Positions 48,627 to 58,511 of a DNA stretch of 64,000 bases are shown piece after piece. Made by a program: the position numbers and the translations under genes. Source of the stretch: Gracilariopsis chorda (taxonomy: Eukaryota > Rhodophyta > Florideophyceae > Gracilariales > Gracilariaceae); the NCBI GenBank assembly GCA_003194525.1, contig NBIV01000054.1:248001-312000 (forward strand), given 5' to 3'. Positions within the stretch are counted from its first letter, which is position 1, and each line of letters begins with the position of its first letter. The notes beneath the pieces were generated by a model, which searched no databases, was not told the origin of the DNA, and saw only the letters and a program-made list of their open reading frames with translations.

Positions 48627-49445
48627 GTTCGTCGATATCCCTGTTGAGCAACTCAGTTGCTCGCCCGACTGCGAATAAAGCCCACTTGTAGCTTGTCAAC
48701 CAAGTTTGCCCTTTGTTGTTTGAAACTTTGATTGTCCGATTCGAAGCTCGAATTTCGGGCGGTGCACATACTGTACCAAGGTACACTTTTTGGAAAGTGT
48801 ATGTTACATTGCTGGACATTCGAATACTCGCTGTCTCTTCACTCCGATGCGGGAGAGACGCTGCGTCGACCCCCTCCATCCTTTCCAGCTTCTCACTCAA
48901 GTTGGCGTACATTGACTTCAAGAACTCTAGTCTATGGGTAAGTAGTTGGAAAAAGAATTTTATTGTATTGTGCCTTGCTTCTTACTTATACACAAAACGA
49001 AAAAGGTGAAGGGCTTGGCACCTTTTTCAGCAACATTGAAGATTCAAACATGTGTCCAGTATTGTTGATGTGAATGTGAGACGTAGCTCCCTCATACACG
49101 CACCTGAACAAAAAGCTATGCACAGCTAGAAGAAGTGAGGCAACTTAAGAGGTGCATGCCTTTCAAGACAACCTGGAGGGGGGAAAGCTCATGACAACGA
49201 GTCATACGTGCTATACTATAGGAGCACCTTCTACAATTCCTCTTCTTTTTCTCGCTCTTTATTCACCTTTCAGTGCTCGATGCCAACAAAAGAAAGAGAC
49301 TGTGACTCATTGATGTTAGTTCTCCACTCTCCATATTGCAAATCCATGCTTATCTACTTGTTTTTCTACACCTTTTGAGTGAATTAACAGGACCTAATCT
49401 ACATGCTATCGAAATGGAAAGTCAAATTACTTCAAAGTTTATTGC
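48627..49445. other. Intergenic, no gene accepted
   Basis: A 136-codon minus frame (48921-48511) starts without ATG and overlaps GET1 exon 1 in another frame; rejected. Nothing else seen. Confidence 0.4.
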
Positions 49446-50525
49446 CTACACGACTTTCAAAACTTGTATGTCTTCCGGAGCGTGAGCTATTCGGGATATG
49501 CTTGACGCGACATCGTACAATTGTATCTTTTCATCACAACCGTCAATCAAGGCTTTCTCAGCGCTAGCAATAACAAGAGCGAGCGATGCCTTCTGCATAT
49601 CATTCATCTTGCTTACGCCTTCGCTTTGTGTTCGCCTGTTGAGTCGGTCCGCATACTGAGCCAAGAGCTGGATAGGAGAATATCCCTCAGAAAGTATTTC
49701 GTCTACTGCCTTCCGCACAGAAGTATTTGTGTGCCCTTTTGCTGTTGTTGCCTTATCGAATGCAGCCACCACTGAGGGCGGAACAAGGCACGCAGCTGCT
49801 GAAATACTGTCCATGTCAAGATCTGTATCAGATTGCATGCGATGTGCTGATTGCATTGTGTTGATTGCCTTTCGCAAATCTCCGTCTGAAGAGTGAATCA
49901 AGAACTTTAGAGTCTCGTCCGATACTTTTACTCCTTCATCCTTTGCGATTCTTCTCATGTGACCCTTCATAGCGTCCATAGGTAGGGGATTAAAGCGAAA
50001 CTTGGCACATCTTGAGGCGAGCGGGCCAATAATGCGACTGACATAGTTGCAAATAATGATGAATCTTGTAACCCTTGAATACACTTCCATTGTTCTTCGA
50101 AGAGCTGTCTGTGCATCCCTAGTAATGGCATCAGCCTCATCGAGAATGATGATTTTGTAGGGTGGGCAAGGGTACGTCTTTCCATCAGGGCCCTTTGTAT
50201 TGACATTTGAAACTACCGCAATCTGTGCGAAGACCTTGATCTTATCCCGGACCACCTTGATTCCACGCTCATCTGACGCATTCAGTTCCAGAACTCTAGA
50301 GCGGTAGTGCTGTGGACCGAACAGATCGCGACAGAGAGCAAGCGCGGTTGACGTCTTTCCCGTTCCCGGTGGTCCGTACAGCAAAAGATGTGGCAAGTCT
50401 CCTCTGCCCGCAGGCTCTTTCACTGCCTTCTGTAAGGTTGCCACTACTTCCTCTTGGTGCGCAACTTCGGAAACAGCACGCGGACGGTATTTCTCCACCC
50501 AAAGCTGTGCGGCGGCTTCCTTCAT
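49446..50525 (-). CDS. RFC4: Replication factor C subunit, RFC4 type
   Basis: 359 residues, no introns, ATG at 50525-50523. N-terminal RFC box LWVEKYRPRAVSEV, Walker A GPPGTGKT (residues 51-58), the clade-specific LNASDERGIKVVRDK (81-95), Walker B LDEAD (128-132), sensor-1 region (RFIIICNYVSRII) and the S-R-C arginine-finger motif (PLASRCAKFRF). The C terminus has the collar helices. The ERGI and CNYVSRIIGPL segments point to human RFC4/yeast Rfc2 rather than RFC2, RFC3 or RFC5. It is part of the pentameric clamp loader that opens PCNA at primer ends. Confidence 0.93.
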   Translation of the reverse strand: MKEAAAQLWVEKYRPRAVSEVAHQEEVVATLQKAVKEPAGRGDLPHLLLYGPPGTGKTSTALALCRDLFGPQHYRSRVLELNASDERGIKVVRDKIKVFAQIAVVSNVNTKGPDGKTYPCPPYKIIILDEADAITRDAQTALRRTMEVYSRVTRFIIICNYVSRIIGPLASRCAKFRFNPLPMDAMKGHMRRIAKDEGVKVSDETLKFLIHSSDGDLRKAINTMQSAHRMQSDTDLDMDSISAAACLVPPSVVAAFDKATTAKGHTNTSVRKAVDEILSEGYSPIQLLAQYADRLNRRTQSEGVSKMNDMQKASLALVIASAEKALIDGCDEKIQLYDVASSISRIAHAPEDIQVLKVV

Positions 50526-51187
50526 GATACGCGTTGAGGCAGTCTAATATCAGTGGATAGTCAGTTGTGGTGAAACCGAAGAGTGCGCACGTGCTAGTCC
50601 CACGCCAAGGTTTCCTTCAACGATGTACGGCTTGTTGTATTCAAGCACAATGTATTCTTGTAGCTCCCTTTGAAGGTGCAGTCTCGGAACGTGTTGCTTG
50701 AAAGAAGCCGTGGATACCTCGTGGACATTGTGGCGCCTTGGTCGGTTTCGCGCCAAAATCCACATCTGTGGTAACTCAAAGAAACTGTGGTATCCGAATA
50801 AATTCCTTGGGCATACTTACAGTATTACTGTACCTGTTTTAAAACTAACAACGCGTGACGTGTTTCTGATCCTGCAGGGTTGCGTAGACTGTACTCCGCA
50901 AACGTACACAAGTTGAACACGTACACACGGAATAGCGCTCGCAATGCGAGCGCTATTCCGCGAGCCTCGCATGCTTTTACCGCCGTCGTTCGCACACAGC
51001 GCTGCGCAGATCCCCTCATGCGGCCGGTATTTAACACCAGCAAGAAACGCGGATTTGGTCAGTTGCATCGAAACGTAGTATCGTACCGTCCGTTCTTCTT
51101 CAAGGTGTGACGCTCAGTCGTATTCCGTCGATAGAGCTCGTACTTAGATCCGCTGTTTCGGAACGGTAGGAATAGTCCTCTTCATTG
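50526..51187. other. Intergenic with a 31-nt perfect palindrome
   Basis: Upstream of RFC4. Contains the inverted repeat at 50929-50959 (listed separately). No gene supported. Confidence 0.45.
50929..50959. repeat. Perfect inverted repeat, 15-bp arms
   Basis: GGAATAGCGCTCGCA, one spacer A, then its exact reverse complement. No adjacent T run, so not an obvious terminator. Confidence 0.8.
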
Positions 51188-51691
51188 ATGGCGCCGTCGG
51201 GCGCGGTCAATGACAAGGCCTATCTCTTCCGTTCCAATGTGGGATCGTGTTCTGCCATGCCTGGAACGATGGTCTTGAAGAACCGATTCTCTCCTCATCA
51301 GAATTCAATCTACTCCATGCTAACTCCTGAGCTTGTACGCTATCTCACTGGTAATCTTGCAGTTAAGCAAATTTCGCTGTACTACATTCCTTCTGCAGGT
51401 CAACCACTGACTTTACGACGAGAAGCATCGCGCGAGGTCTACCGGAACCATCACTGGCCACGGAATGAAAACCTCGTCGAGAATTTTATCGTCGGAGACC
51501 AACGGGTGAGTCGGTGCGACAGCAGTGGTGATCATTCTCCCAGATTTCTGGTCGATGGATGGTCGCCCTCTGTCGTACTAGCTTTGCCTTTGCCGAGAGT
51601 ATCGGGTGCGGCGTGCCTTTCAACCCTCTGTTCTCATGGTTCTACGGGCAGGTCGCAATACTCTTGGAACATAACCATAACAGTGTCATAG
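51188..51691 (+). CDS. Hypothetical ORF, possibly a first exon (weak)
   Basis: A 167-codon frame from ATG 51188. The first 105 codons look more protein-like than the rest (YLFRSNVG, NRFSPHQNSIYSMLTPELVRYLTGNLAVKQISLYYIP). Just after FIVGDQR lies a consensus donor GTGAGT (51506-51511), so translation may not continue as written. I found no convincing downstream exon. No family recognised. Confidence 0.28.
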   Translation: MAPSGAVNDKAYLFRSNVGSCSAMPGTMVLKNRFSPHQNSIYSMLTPELVRYLTGNLAVKQISLYYIPSAGQPLTLRREASREVYRNHHWPRNENLVENFIVGDQRVSRCDSSGDHSPRFLVDGWSPSVVLALPLPRVSGAACLSTLCSHGSTGRSQYSWNITITVS

Positions 51692-52068
51692 CAATAGTTT
51701 CCTGTTAGTCCATACACCACCCTGCCTGATAAAAGAAAAGGCGCGGAGGTCGGTTACATTTTAGTCGCTTGTTGCAACGCGGTAGGTTTCCGCATGCGTA
51801 CGCATTGCAACATTTCAGTGAGGTCTCATTCTTGTTCTATGATACGCAAATCAGTGTGGTTCGCGTCGTTAGTCTTGCCCTTGGCGCCTAGCTCGAATCT
51901 ACGTCGCTAATGGATCTATGTAGAAAGTGATGTCGCGTTGCAGCCATGTAAGTGTCTCCAATACCTTGGCGTGTACAGAAAAGTAGAGCAGGAAACAGAC
52001 AAGACATCGAAATTGATCGGTATAATTAGTACAGCTGAGCCCTCAAAAGAGAGCTCGCAGAGTACTTT
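51692..52068. other. Intergenic, no gene seen
   Basis: 3' flank of the kinase gene; no feature. Confidence 0.5.
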
Positions 52069-53490
52069 TCACGTGCCGTTAACTCGCTTATGCTCGAGAA
52101 CTTTCTTGACAAGCGCTTCCGCCGCTTCTAGGTCTGACTGTAGAGTTTCCTTGAACAACGATTCAAGCAGAACATGAGATATTCCAGGTCGAGCGTTTTC
52201 GATGTCGACGAAAGCCACCTCTAACGCTCCAAGGCTTGCTGTAAGGGCGCTGTTGTGGCTACCGCTAGTGACTTCATCAGCTCTGATGCGGGATATCACG
52301 GGAAGAATAAGCTCCGATAGAACCACACTCTGTGATGCTTGGTTCGTTAGATTTGAGGACTCGAGACCAGGATCGCTTCTGCTTTCTGTGAAACTGGTAG
52401 ACTTCGCACCTTCCCCACCGGGATTCTCGAGAGCACTCGTAACGGAATCAGGCTCAAGAGGCGTATCTCCTCTATTATTAGCGGCTTCGGCATTTGGTTC
52501 GTCTTCAGGTGTCGGTTCACCCAACGAACCAAAATCAAACTCCCACACTTTGTCATTCTTTTTCTCGGCCGCCTCTTCGGCTGGCTGAGGTTTAGCTGTT
52601 GTTGAGGTCTCAAATTCAGTGATAGAGTCGCCGCCAATGAAAACCTTTTCCTGTGAGTCAACTGGCATTGGCTGTCGCTGTCGAACGATTTCCTTCAGCG
52701 AGCTCGAACGCGCCTTTCGCAGAAACGGATGTTGCAAAAGCTGCTCAGCACTCGGTCGTTCTGTTGGGTTCTTTTTCAAACAGAGTGCGATGAAGTCCTT
52801 GAAAGACTTCGAGAATTGAGTACCTTCTACTCGAGGAGGAGGGTTCTTCGGAATAAGGAACAAGGCACGGAATGGATGCTCTGTAGCATATGGTGGAAGC
52901 CCTTCTGCCAGTTCAATGCCAGTGATTCCCATGGACCATATATCTGCTTTTTCGTCGTAGAGACTCTTCTGAACAACTTCAGGTGCCATCCAAAATGGGG
53001 AGCCGACCATTGTATTGCGCTGTCGAATAGTTGTTGTCATCTGACCAGCGACGCCAAAATCGGCAAGCTTCACGTCACCATGATCATTGAGCAAAATATT
53101 GGCTGCCTTGATGTCGCGATGCAGCTTGTGTCCCTTGTGAACGTAATCCAAGCCTTTGCATAGCGCCTTCATAACCGTAGCGACTGCGTCCTCGGGCAAT
53201 GGGCCGACACCATCGATGAGTTCTTTGAGAGAACCTGCTGACATGAATTCCATAATAATCCACAGAGTTGAGCCTTGCATTAAGGAAGTGTGATACTGCA
53301 CGACGTAAGGATTGGATATTTGTCGCATAACCTCTATTTCTCGCTGAATGACGTCAATCTCCTCATCCATTTTCTCCAAGTCGATGAGTTTCAAGGCGAC
53401 GATCTTTCCCGTGGACAGCTCGCGGCCTTTGAAGACCTCGCCGAAGGTGCCCTTACCTATGCATTCGAGTTTCTCGTACATATCAGCCAT
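52069..53490 (-). CDS. Ste20/GCK-III-type (MST/STK24-like) protein kinase
   Basis: 473 residues, no introns, ATG at 53490-53488. The kinase domain fills residues 5-255: glycine loop GKGTFGEV, VALK (Lys34), catalytic HRDIKAAN, DFG followed by VAGQMT, activation segment RNTMVGSPFWMAPEV, and IWSMGITGIELAEG. The VAGQMTTTI and GSPFWMAPEV strings are typical of GCK/MST kinases. The C terminus has a disordered Glu/Pro/Ser linker and a final helical segment (about 390-470) that may dimerise or bind scaffolds, as in STK24/25 or Sid1. Such kinases act upstream of NDR/LATS kinases, in STRIPAK-linked polarity and cytokinesis pathways. Confidence 0.9.
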   Translation of the reverse strand: MADMYEKLECIGKGTFGEVFKGRELSTGKIVALKLIDLEKMDEEIDVIQREIEVMRQISNPYVVQYHTSLMQGSTLWIIMEFMSAGSLKELIDGVGPLPEDAVATVMKALCKGLDYVHKGHKLHRDIKAANILLNDHGDVKLADFGVAGQMTTTIRQRNTMVGSPFWMAPEVVQKSLYDEKADIWSMGITGIELAEGLPPYATEHPFRALFLIPKNPPPRVEGTQFSKSFKDFIALCLKKNPTERPSAEQLLQHPFLRKARSSSLKEIVRQRQPMPVDSQEKVFIGGDSITEFETSTTAKPQPAEEAAEKKNDKVWEFDFGSLGEPTPEDEPNAEAANNRGDTPLEPDSVTSALENPGGEGAKSTSFTESRSDPGLESSNLTNQASQSVVLSELILPVISRIRADEVTSGSHNSALTASLGALEVAFVDIENARPGISHVLLESLFKETLQSDLEAAEALVKKVLEHKRVNGT

Positions 53491-54347
53491 CGTTCAGTGG
53501 CATCCTATGCGTGTGGCCACGGAGAAGCGAGCAAATCAGTCGCAATAAAGTGTGCACAGCTGAAAGCAGGCACAGCGCGACGAGCGCGCCTGATAGCAGC
53601 CTCCCCGCGCACCGACTGAGCTGCGACGCAGTATTCCTTGTCGCCCAAAGAACGTGGACTTAGAATGAGGCGCTAGCTCCGTTTGTTGCGCTCGTTAACG
53701 ATTTGTAAGGTGTGGCTGGGCTCAGATGTCGCGTTGGTTAAAATGTTCTCTACGCCAGTAACAAGACGCTTGCAAGCGTTCCAGGTGCAGTAGATTCCCC
53801 AAACGCGATCAAGAGAAATAGAGAAGGCAGATGAGATAGTTTGACAAGGACGCTGATTCGTATCGCTTCACTGGTTCACGACGGCTTGAGCGTGCATGAC
53901 TGCAACCTTCTGCGCTTGTCTGTGCTTGTAACTGTAGAATCTACAGTGTAGATAGTACACTCGGTATGGCGGCGATGGAACGTGGAAGGGTGTTCATCTG
54001 TTAGCACATCCGCAGCACTCGCAAGTCGACAGATGCTGCACTGTGACAGCGGAACGCAAGCGTCATTTTTTCGTTTTTCGTTCTGCGTAAGAATGGCGCA
54101 GTCGACCCGTTTTCTGGTGTCGCTGCGAGTCTGCGAGTGGAGTGGCAGCGCGCGACCTTCATAGATACTCGGAGCTTTCCCACCGCCCACGCCCTCACTT
54201 ACCTTCACGTGCAACCTTAACCACCCACGACAGTCAAAACCTTCTCACCGTCAATTCCCTTCCGCCCTCCCATCCCATCGTCTTTTACCTTTTCTACGTC
54301 CTTCGCCTTCCTTTCTTAACAGAAACCATTCCTTTCATTTAGTGCCT
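53491..54347. other. Divergent spacer between kinase and RING-H2 genes
   Basis: Probably both promoters; 54170-54345 is a C/T-rich leader for the RING gene. No other gene accepted. Confidence 0.4.
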
Positions 54348-54845
54348 ATGCGTGACGGACTTCTGCTACAACGTCTTCGCTTTCTTCGACGACGAAAGCC
54401 ACCGCGAGACCCGTATCTGTTTCTAAACGACGCCCCTCGCCCGCCCCCAATATCCCCTCCCGAGCGCACTTCGGACGCTTCCTCGGTCGACTTTTTTGAA
54501 GTGCAGACTGATCTCCGCTCGTCGAAAGCGTCCCAGGATAACCAATGTCTTATATGCCTGGATGACATGCCAGTTGGTACAAAACGTACCAGACTTCCAT
54601 GCAAACACGCTTTATGGCATCCGCAATGCGTATCAAAGTGGCTCAGCAAGTATCCAAGATGTCCGCTTTGCAATGCACGCTTGTCACATGCTATTGTTGT
54701 ACAGAGACATGAACATGACGCTGGTACAACCATCTCAAATCACGACCTCTCATGGCGCCTGTCGGAACGTCGTCTTAGCCTGGTTTCTCGTCCTGTTCAA
54801 CGTCCCCAAAGGCGCTTCGCTCGCTCCGCTACAGACAGAAGGTAA
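54348..54845 (+). CDS. Small RING-H2 E3 ubiquitin ligase
   Basis: 165 residues from ATG 54348; the codon six bases upstream is GTG. A basic N terminus (LRFLRRRKPPR), Pro-rich linker, then a single RING-H2 domain: C-L-I-C...LPCKHALWHPQCVSKWLSKYPRCPLC, with the paired His and KWL typical of E2-binding RING-H2 fingers. The tail is Arg/Ser-rich. There is no membrane helix. Substrate unknown. Confidence 0.8.
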   Translation: MRDGLLLQRLRFLRRRKPPRDPYLFLNDAPRPPPISPPERTSDASSVDFFEVQTDLRSSKASQDNQCLICLDDMPVGTKRTRLPCKHALWHPQCVSKWLSKYPRCPLCNARLSHAIVVQRHEHDAGTTISNHDLSWRLSERRLSLVSRPVQRPQRRFARSATDRR

Positions 54846-55728
54846 CCGTTTCTCCTGTTGTTTGCATAACATGCGAACAAGCACTAGCTCTTTCTTGCGA
54901 ACAACAACAATGAACACTTTTGCCTCACACGATGTACAGCTCGAGGTGCGCCATTGAAGAAAGGCACCGTTTCATCAGTCTCACGCGGGTGTCATGCGCA
55001 ATCAACCCTACATTAGTGTTAACAGTTTAGCAATAGGAGTACCATGATGCATTTATTTATGACAACACGCACCGCTTGTAGCACAATTAGCATGCCACCG
55101 AGTTTGGCACAGACGGAGTACAACAGTACCGTCGAAACTATGCACTATCGTCTCAACTTTTCTTGTAAACCTTTACATGTACGCATCCGTGATTGGAAGT
55201 TTACTACGATCTTCGTTACCTCGAAGCAGTTGCCTTCCACCATGGAAGTGGACTGCCCTGTGACTTTGGAAACAACTCCTATCCTTGTTAACCTCAGCTC
55301 ATTCGTCATAAATCGTTCGGCTCTTTGTGATTGAAGAATGAAGTGCAAGCCCTGTTCGTCACAGCAAACACAGAGAATGGCAATAAAGCGGAAACAGTGC
55401 GAAGAATTAACCTGGTAAGGTTACGTTTCTTTTCCAGTATTGCTACCTTGAGCTACAATGGTAGCCATAATAGCACTTACGCGAATGAAACAAATGCAGA
55501 AAACCCTATCCCGAATTCCGCGCCTGGAGAACCTCAAACATACCAGTATCTATGCTCAGTAGCCTCACAAAAATGCTCCAACCGCCTCGATCCTCTTTAT
55601 CGGTCCAGCGCTGAATAACTCTACTTGTAGGCTCTCCATGAAATGACTAAAGACCGAAACTGCTGGCCCGAGCGATGCTTCATGATGGATGGAATTTTGG
55701 GGCGGGAGCAGAATGTCAAGAAAAAAAA
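54846..55728. other. Intergenic, no gene accepted
   Basis: Only short motif-free frames (the longest about 95 codons). Confidence 0.4.
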
Positions 55729-55767
55729 CTTGTCAAATGGGTTTGCGGCGCAAACCCATTTGACAAG
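55729..55767. repeat. Perfect palindrome, 18-bp arms, 3-base centre
   Basis: Arms 55729-55746 and 55750-55767 (CTTGTCAAATGGGTTTGC and complement), centre GGC. It would form a stable hairpin in DNA or RNA. Confidence 0.9.
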
Positions 55768-55775
55768 CATTATTT

Positions 55776-55848
55776 GCGATGAAAATTGAATCATATCTTG
55801 ACCACCGCAAACTTTGCGGTGGTCAAGATGTGATTCAATTTTCATCGC
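55776..55848. repeat. Near-perfect palindrome, 36-bp arms
   Basis: Arms 55776-55811 and 55813-55848 are complementary at 35 of 36 positions, the exception a T/G wobble, with one base between. It starts nine bases after the 39-nt palindrome. The two share TTTGCGG. Confidence 0.9.
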
Positions 55849-56290
55849 CTACTGTAGCCAGTATCCTTGAGTATTGCCATGTTACCTGAAGCTTAAGGCT
55901 GAAGCGGGAACAACGCCGTCCCATACACGGAGAAAGGCGTACTTCTGTACAAGGGTGGGTATCCACTTATCACCTCTTTTCCCAACGACCTAACAGCGCG
56001 CCACGCGTTCTCTCTTTGACTACAGAACAAACCCCCATCAGCTGTTATCTCAGCTTCATCAACTGCTCAGCTGTCGTACGCCTCTCGAGTGCTTAGAGAT
56101 CGTACGCTACACAATTCACTTATCTGGCCACCGACCCCCTCAACTGCCACCTGCTTCTGTCGCGCAACCCAGTCGACACCATTCGCAACTGTATCATCCA
56201 GTATCTGCGGCAAAGCTGAACTACGCGGTTGACTGTTAGAAATTGTTTCATCGAGCTGTTCCTGTGAACTCTTCGCTATTGTCGGTGTTC
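55849..56290. other. 5' flank of CCDC47
   Basis: No gene seen; C/T-rich segments at 55970-56200. Confidence 0.4.
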
Positions 56291-57394
56291 ATGTGCGGTC
56301 ACAGGCTCTCAAATATGACTGGTATCATACTCGCTTTGTTATCAACTACAGCAGCTGCCGAACGTACAGAATCGTTCATATCCGCCCTTGTTGCGGACAA
56401 GCAAACAGTGCTCTTCTTTGAGCTCTTTGTTGCGTCGCTCGTCGTTATATATGTCATTTGTTTCCTGTATGGCAGCCATCAAAACTTGAATCTTGCACGT
56501 GCAGTAGCGCATAACCTTCGCAACATTCTGGAGTATCAATTTGTTAGCTTTGGAACCGAAGAAGGCAAGACCCTTCTGAAAGACGGACAGTCATACTTCT
56601 GGTACCACGCAACTGGCCGCCGAAACACCTCGGGGCTGACTGTTTTTCTTGACCTCGCGAAGCGCATGGACATATTTTCGTACACTTCTGGCCTCATGAC
56701 AAGCCCTGAACGAGATCGTGTTGTGTTCTACTTGCCAATCACGAACGACGTTTCAATGGATCCTCTGACTTTGTTCATTGTCAAACGTAAAGAACTTGAT
56801 CGTTTAAGGAATGTTGAAGAAGGACTGGCTTTAGAGTCAGTAGAACGGTTTGCAGGACAAGTTATAGACGTTAATGGATTCCCATCTGATCTCGTTACTA
56901 TGACGGAACACAGCGACATTTCGACGGCCTTACTACCTGAAAGAATCCGTAATATGATCGCAAGGCAAGCGCGAAACCTAATCTCTATCCATGTCACGGA
57001 AAATGGAGCGAAATGGGACGCGCAGTGCTCCGTTTCTAAGAGGCTTGTACGGGTAGAGTTTGTACTCCCAAGGCAAAAGAGTAATCTGCCAGATGTTCTC
57101 GAAGACATGTGCCAAATTGCGATTCACTTCGTTGACGCAGTCGCAGATACTAAGATGTCTGCTACCGCACGAAAGAAAGCGCTGGAGCTTCGCAGAAGGG
57201 CACAGCTTGAAGAAGAAAAGAAACTCCAGAAAGCCAGAGCAGAAGAAGCGGCCGCGCGGAGGATTGCCAAGAAGAAGGAAGAAGAAGAAGCAGTTGGCAA
57301 AATGTCCGGAGACAAACAGGTGAAGTATGAAGCAAAGAAACGGAAGAAGGAACTAAACGCTCGCATGAAGAAGTCTGCGAGAAAAGTAGTGTAG
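56291..57394 (+). CDS. CCDC47: CCDC47/calumin-like ER membrane protein
   Basis: 367 residues from ATG 56291; a second in-frame ATG at 56315 places the signal peptide (MTGIILALLSTTAAA) at the very start and may be used. One membrane helix follows (VLFFELFVASLVVIYVICFLYG). The cytosolic DUF1682-type domain has NLRNILEYQFVSFG, YFWYHATGRRN, LDLAKRMDIF and RVVFYLPI. The C terminus is a long Lys/Glu/Arg coiled coil (ALELRRRAQLEEEKKLQKARAEEAAARR, KYEAKKRKKELNARMKK). In animals CCDC47 pairs with Asterix in the PAT complex of the multipass translocon and touches ribosomes. It converges with the Acl4-like gene 43 bp away. Confidence 0.9.
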   Translation: MCGHRLSNMTGIILALLSTTAAAERTESFISALVADKQTVLFFELFVASLVVIYVICFLYGSHQNLNLARAVAHNLRNILEYQFVSFGTEEGKTLLKDGQSYFWYHATGRRNTSGLTVFLDLAKRMDIFSYTSGLMTSPERDRVVFYLPITNDVSMDPLTLFIVKRKELDRLRNVEEGLALESVERFAGQVIDVNGFPSDLVTMTEHSDISTALLPERIRNMIARQARNLISIHVTENGAKWDAQCSVSKRLVRVEFVLPRQKSNLPDVLEDMCQIAIHFVDAVADTKMSATARKKALELRRRAQLEEEKKLQKARAEEAAARRIAKKKEEEEAVGKMSGDKQVKYEAKKRKKELNARMKKSARKVV

Positions 57395-57437
57395 ATTACT
57401 TGTCGCGCAGAAAAAGAAGCGCAATGCGAGTTGGTTG

Positions 57438-58511
57438 TTATTGCTTCATGACGTCGTCTTCATCACTAATTGTATCTAACTCCTCATATAATCTATCGAC
57501 CATATCATCGTCAAGCTCGCCATCATATCCGTCCGGCCGTCGCAAAATTGCCCTTGTTTGTTCTAAACACTCACGTGCTTCTGAAAGCTGTTTCCTTTTC
57601 CAATGTGTTATGGCCAGCAGGTACCACACCTCCACATTGAAATCACATTCATACATCACAGATGACAGAACACTCTCTGCTTCGGCCCACATTTTTACCT
57701 CCATAAGCTGCTTTCCCACCGCAATGCGAATCTCCATCGCGGGTAATGATTCCATAGCAATGACTATTACGTCATCCGCTATGTCTTCCCTCTCCAGCAT
57801 ACTTAGACCATCAGACATACGTCCCAGTACGCGAACCATAGCGTCTTTCGCGTCAAATTCTCGACCTTGGCTCAAACGTAGATTGGCTAACGCAATGAGT
57901 GCCTCTTGTTCTGAATCACTCCCTTCTGTGCTCAGAGCGAGAGCCTCCATGATCTCGTTCTCAACCTCAACATCCATTCTTTCAGCCAAGGCAGGGTCAT
58001 TACTTTCCTCAATAACTCCGAGGCATATTTCAGCTGTGGCACAATGTGCGCTTGCTTGATACTGTCGTAATTCTTGTATGCGGTCGTGCTGAGATTTATC
58101 GAGGCTCATGATATCAGCCCTGATTAACTCGGTACCCTTGCGCGCATAAGATACAGCTTCTTCGGTATTCCCGAGGAGCTGGGCGAGGTATGCATACTTT
58201 TCGAAGCCGCTCTCTGGTTGAAGGCTGATAGCGATGCGCAGCGCTCGATCAGCGTCATCGGAACGTGTTGCTTGCATGTACAAAGACGCCAATTCCTCGT
58301 ATAGCGCTGCGTCTGTGGATCTTAGACTTACTGCTTCTTCTAGCTTGGACACTGCTTCCTGTATATTCCCGGAAGCCTCGTGGACCCTTGCATCTCGGAG
58401 CAGATCCTCAACGCTGACTGTCGGGGATTGTTTTAAAGCTTTCTTCTTCCTCCGGGTGGACCTGCTTGCATATCGCCTCGCATGTTGTGTGTGTTTCTGA
58501 CCAGGGGACAT
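57438..58511 (-). CDS. TPR protein like Acl4, ribosomal protein L4 assembly chaperone
   Basis: 357 residues, ATG at 58511-58509. A Lys/Arg-rich N terminus (RRYASRSTRRKKKALK) precedes TPR-type helices (EASGNIQEAVSKLEEAVSLRSTDAALYEELASLYMQA, DADRALRIAISLQPES, EVWYLLAITHWKRKQLSEARECLEQT). The C terminus is acidic (DGELDDDMVDRLYEELDTISDEDD). Length and the acidic end after the last TPR match fungal Acl4, which holds newly made L4/uL4 until it joins the pre-60S particle. A different TPR protein cannot be excluded without a search. Confidence 0.7.
   Translation of the reverse strand: MSPGQKHTQHARRYASRSTRRKKKALKQSPTVSVEDLLRDARVHEASGNIQEAVSKLEEAVSLRSTDAALYEELASLYMQATRSDDADRALRIAISLQPESGFEKYAYLAQLLGNTEEAVSYARKGTELIRADIMSLDKSQHDRIQELRQYQASAHCATAEICLGVIEESNDPALAERMDVEVENEIMEALALSTEGSDSEQEALIALANLRLSQGREFDAKDAMVRVLGRMSDGLSMLEREDIADDVIVIAMESLPAMEIRIAVGKQLMEVKMWAEAESVLSSVMYECDFNVEVWYLLAITHWKRKQLSEARECLEQTRAILRRPDGYDGELDDDMVDRLYEELDTISDEDDVMKQ

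Noticed and set aside
48511-48921. 136-codon minus-strand ORF overlapping GET1 exon 1
   Set aside because: No ATG start and in a different frame from the well-supported coiled coil of GET1.
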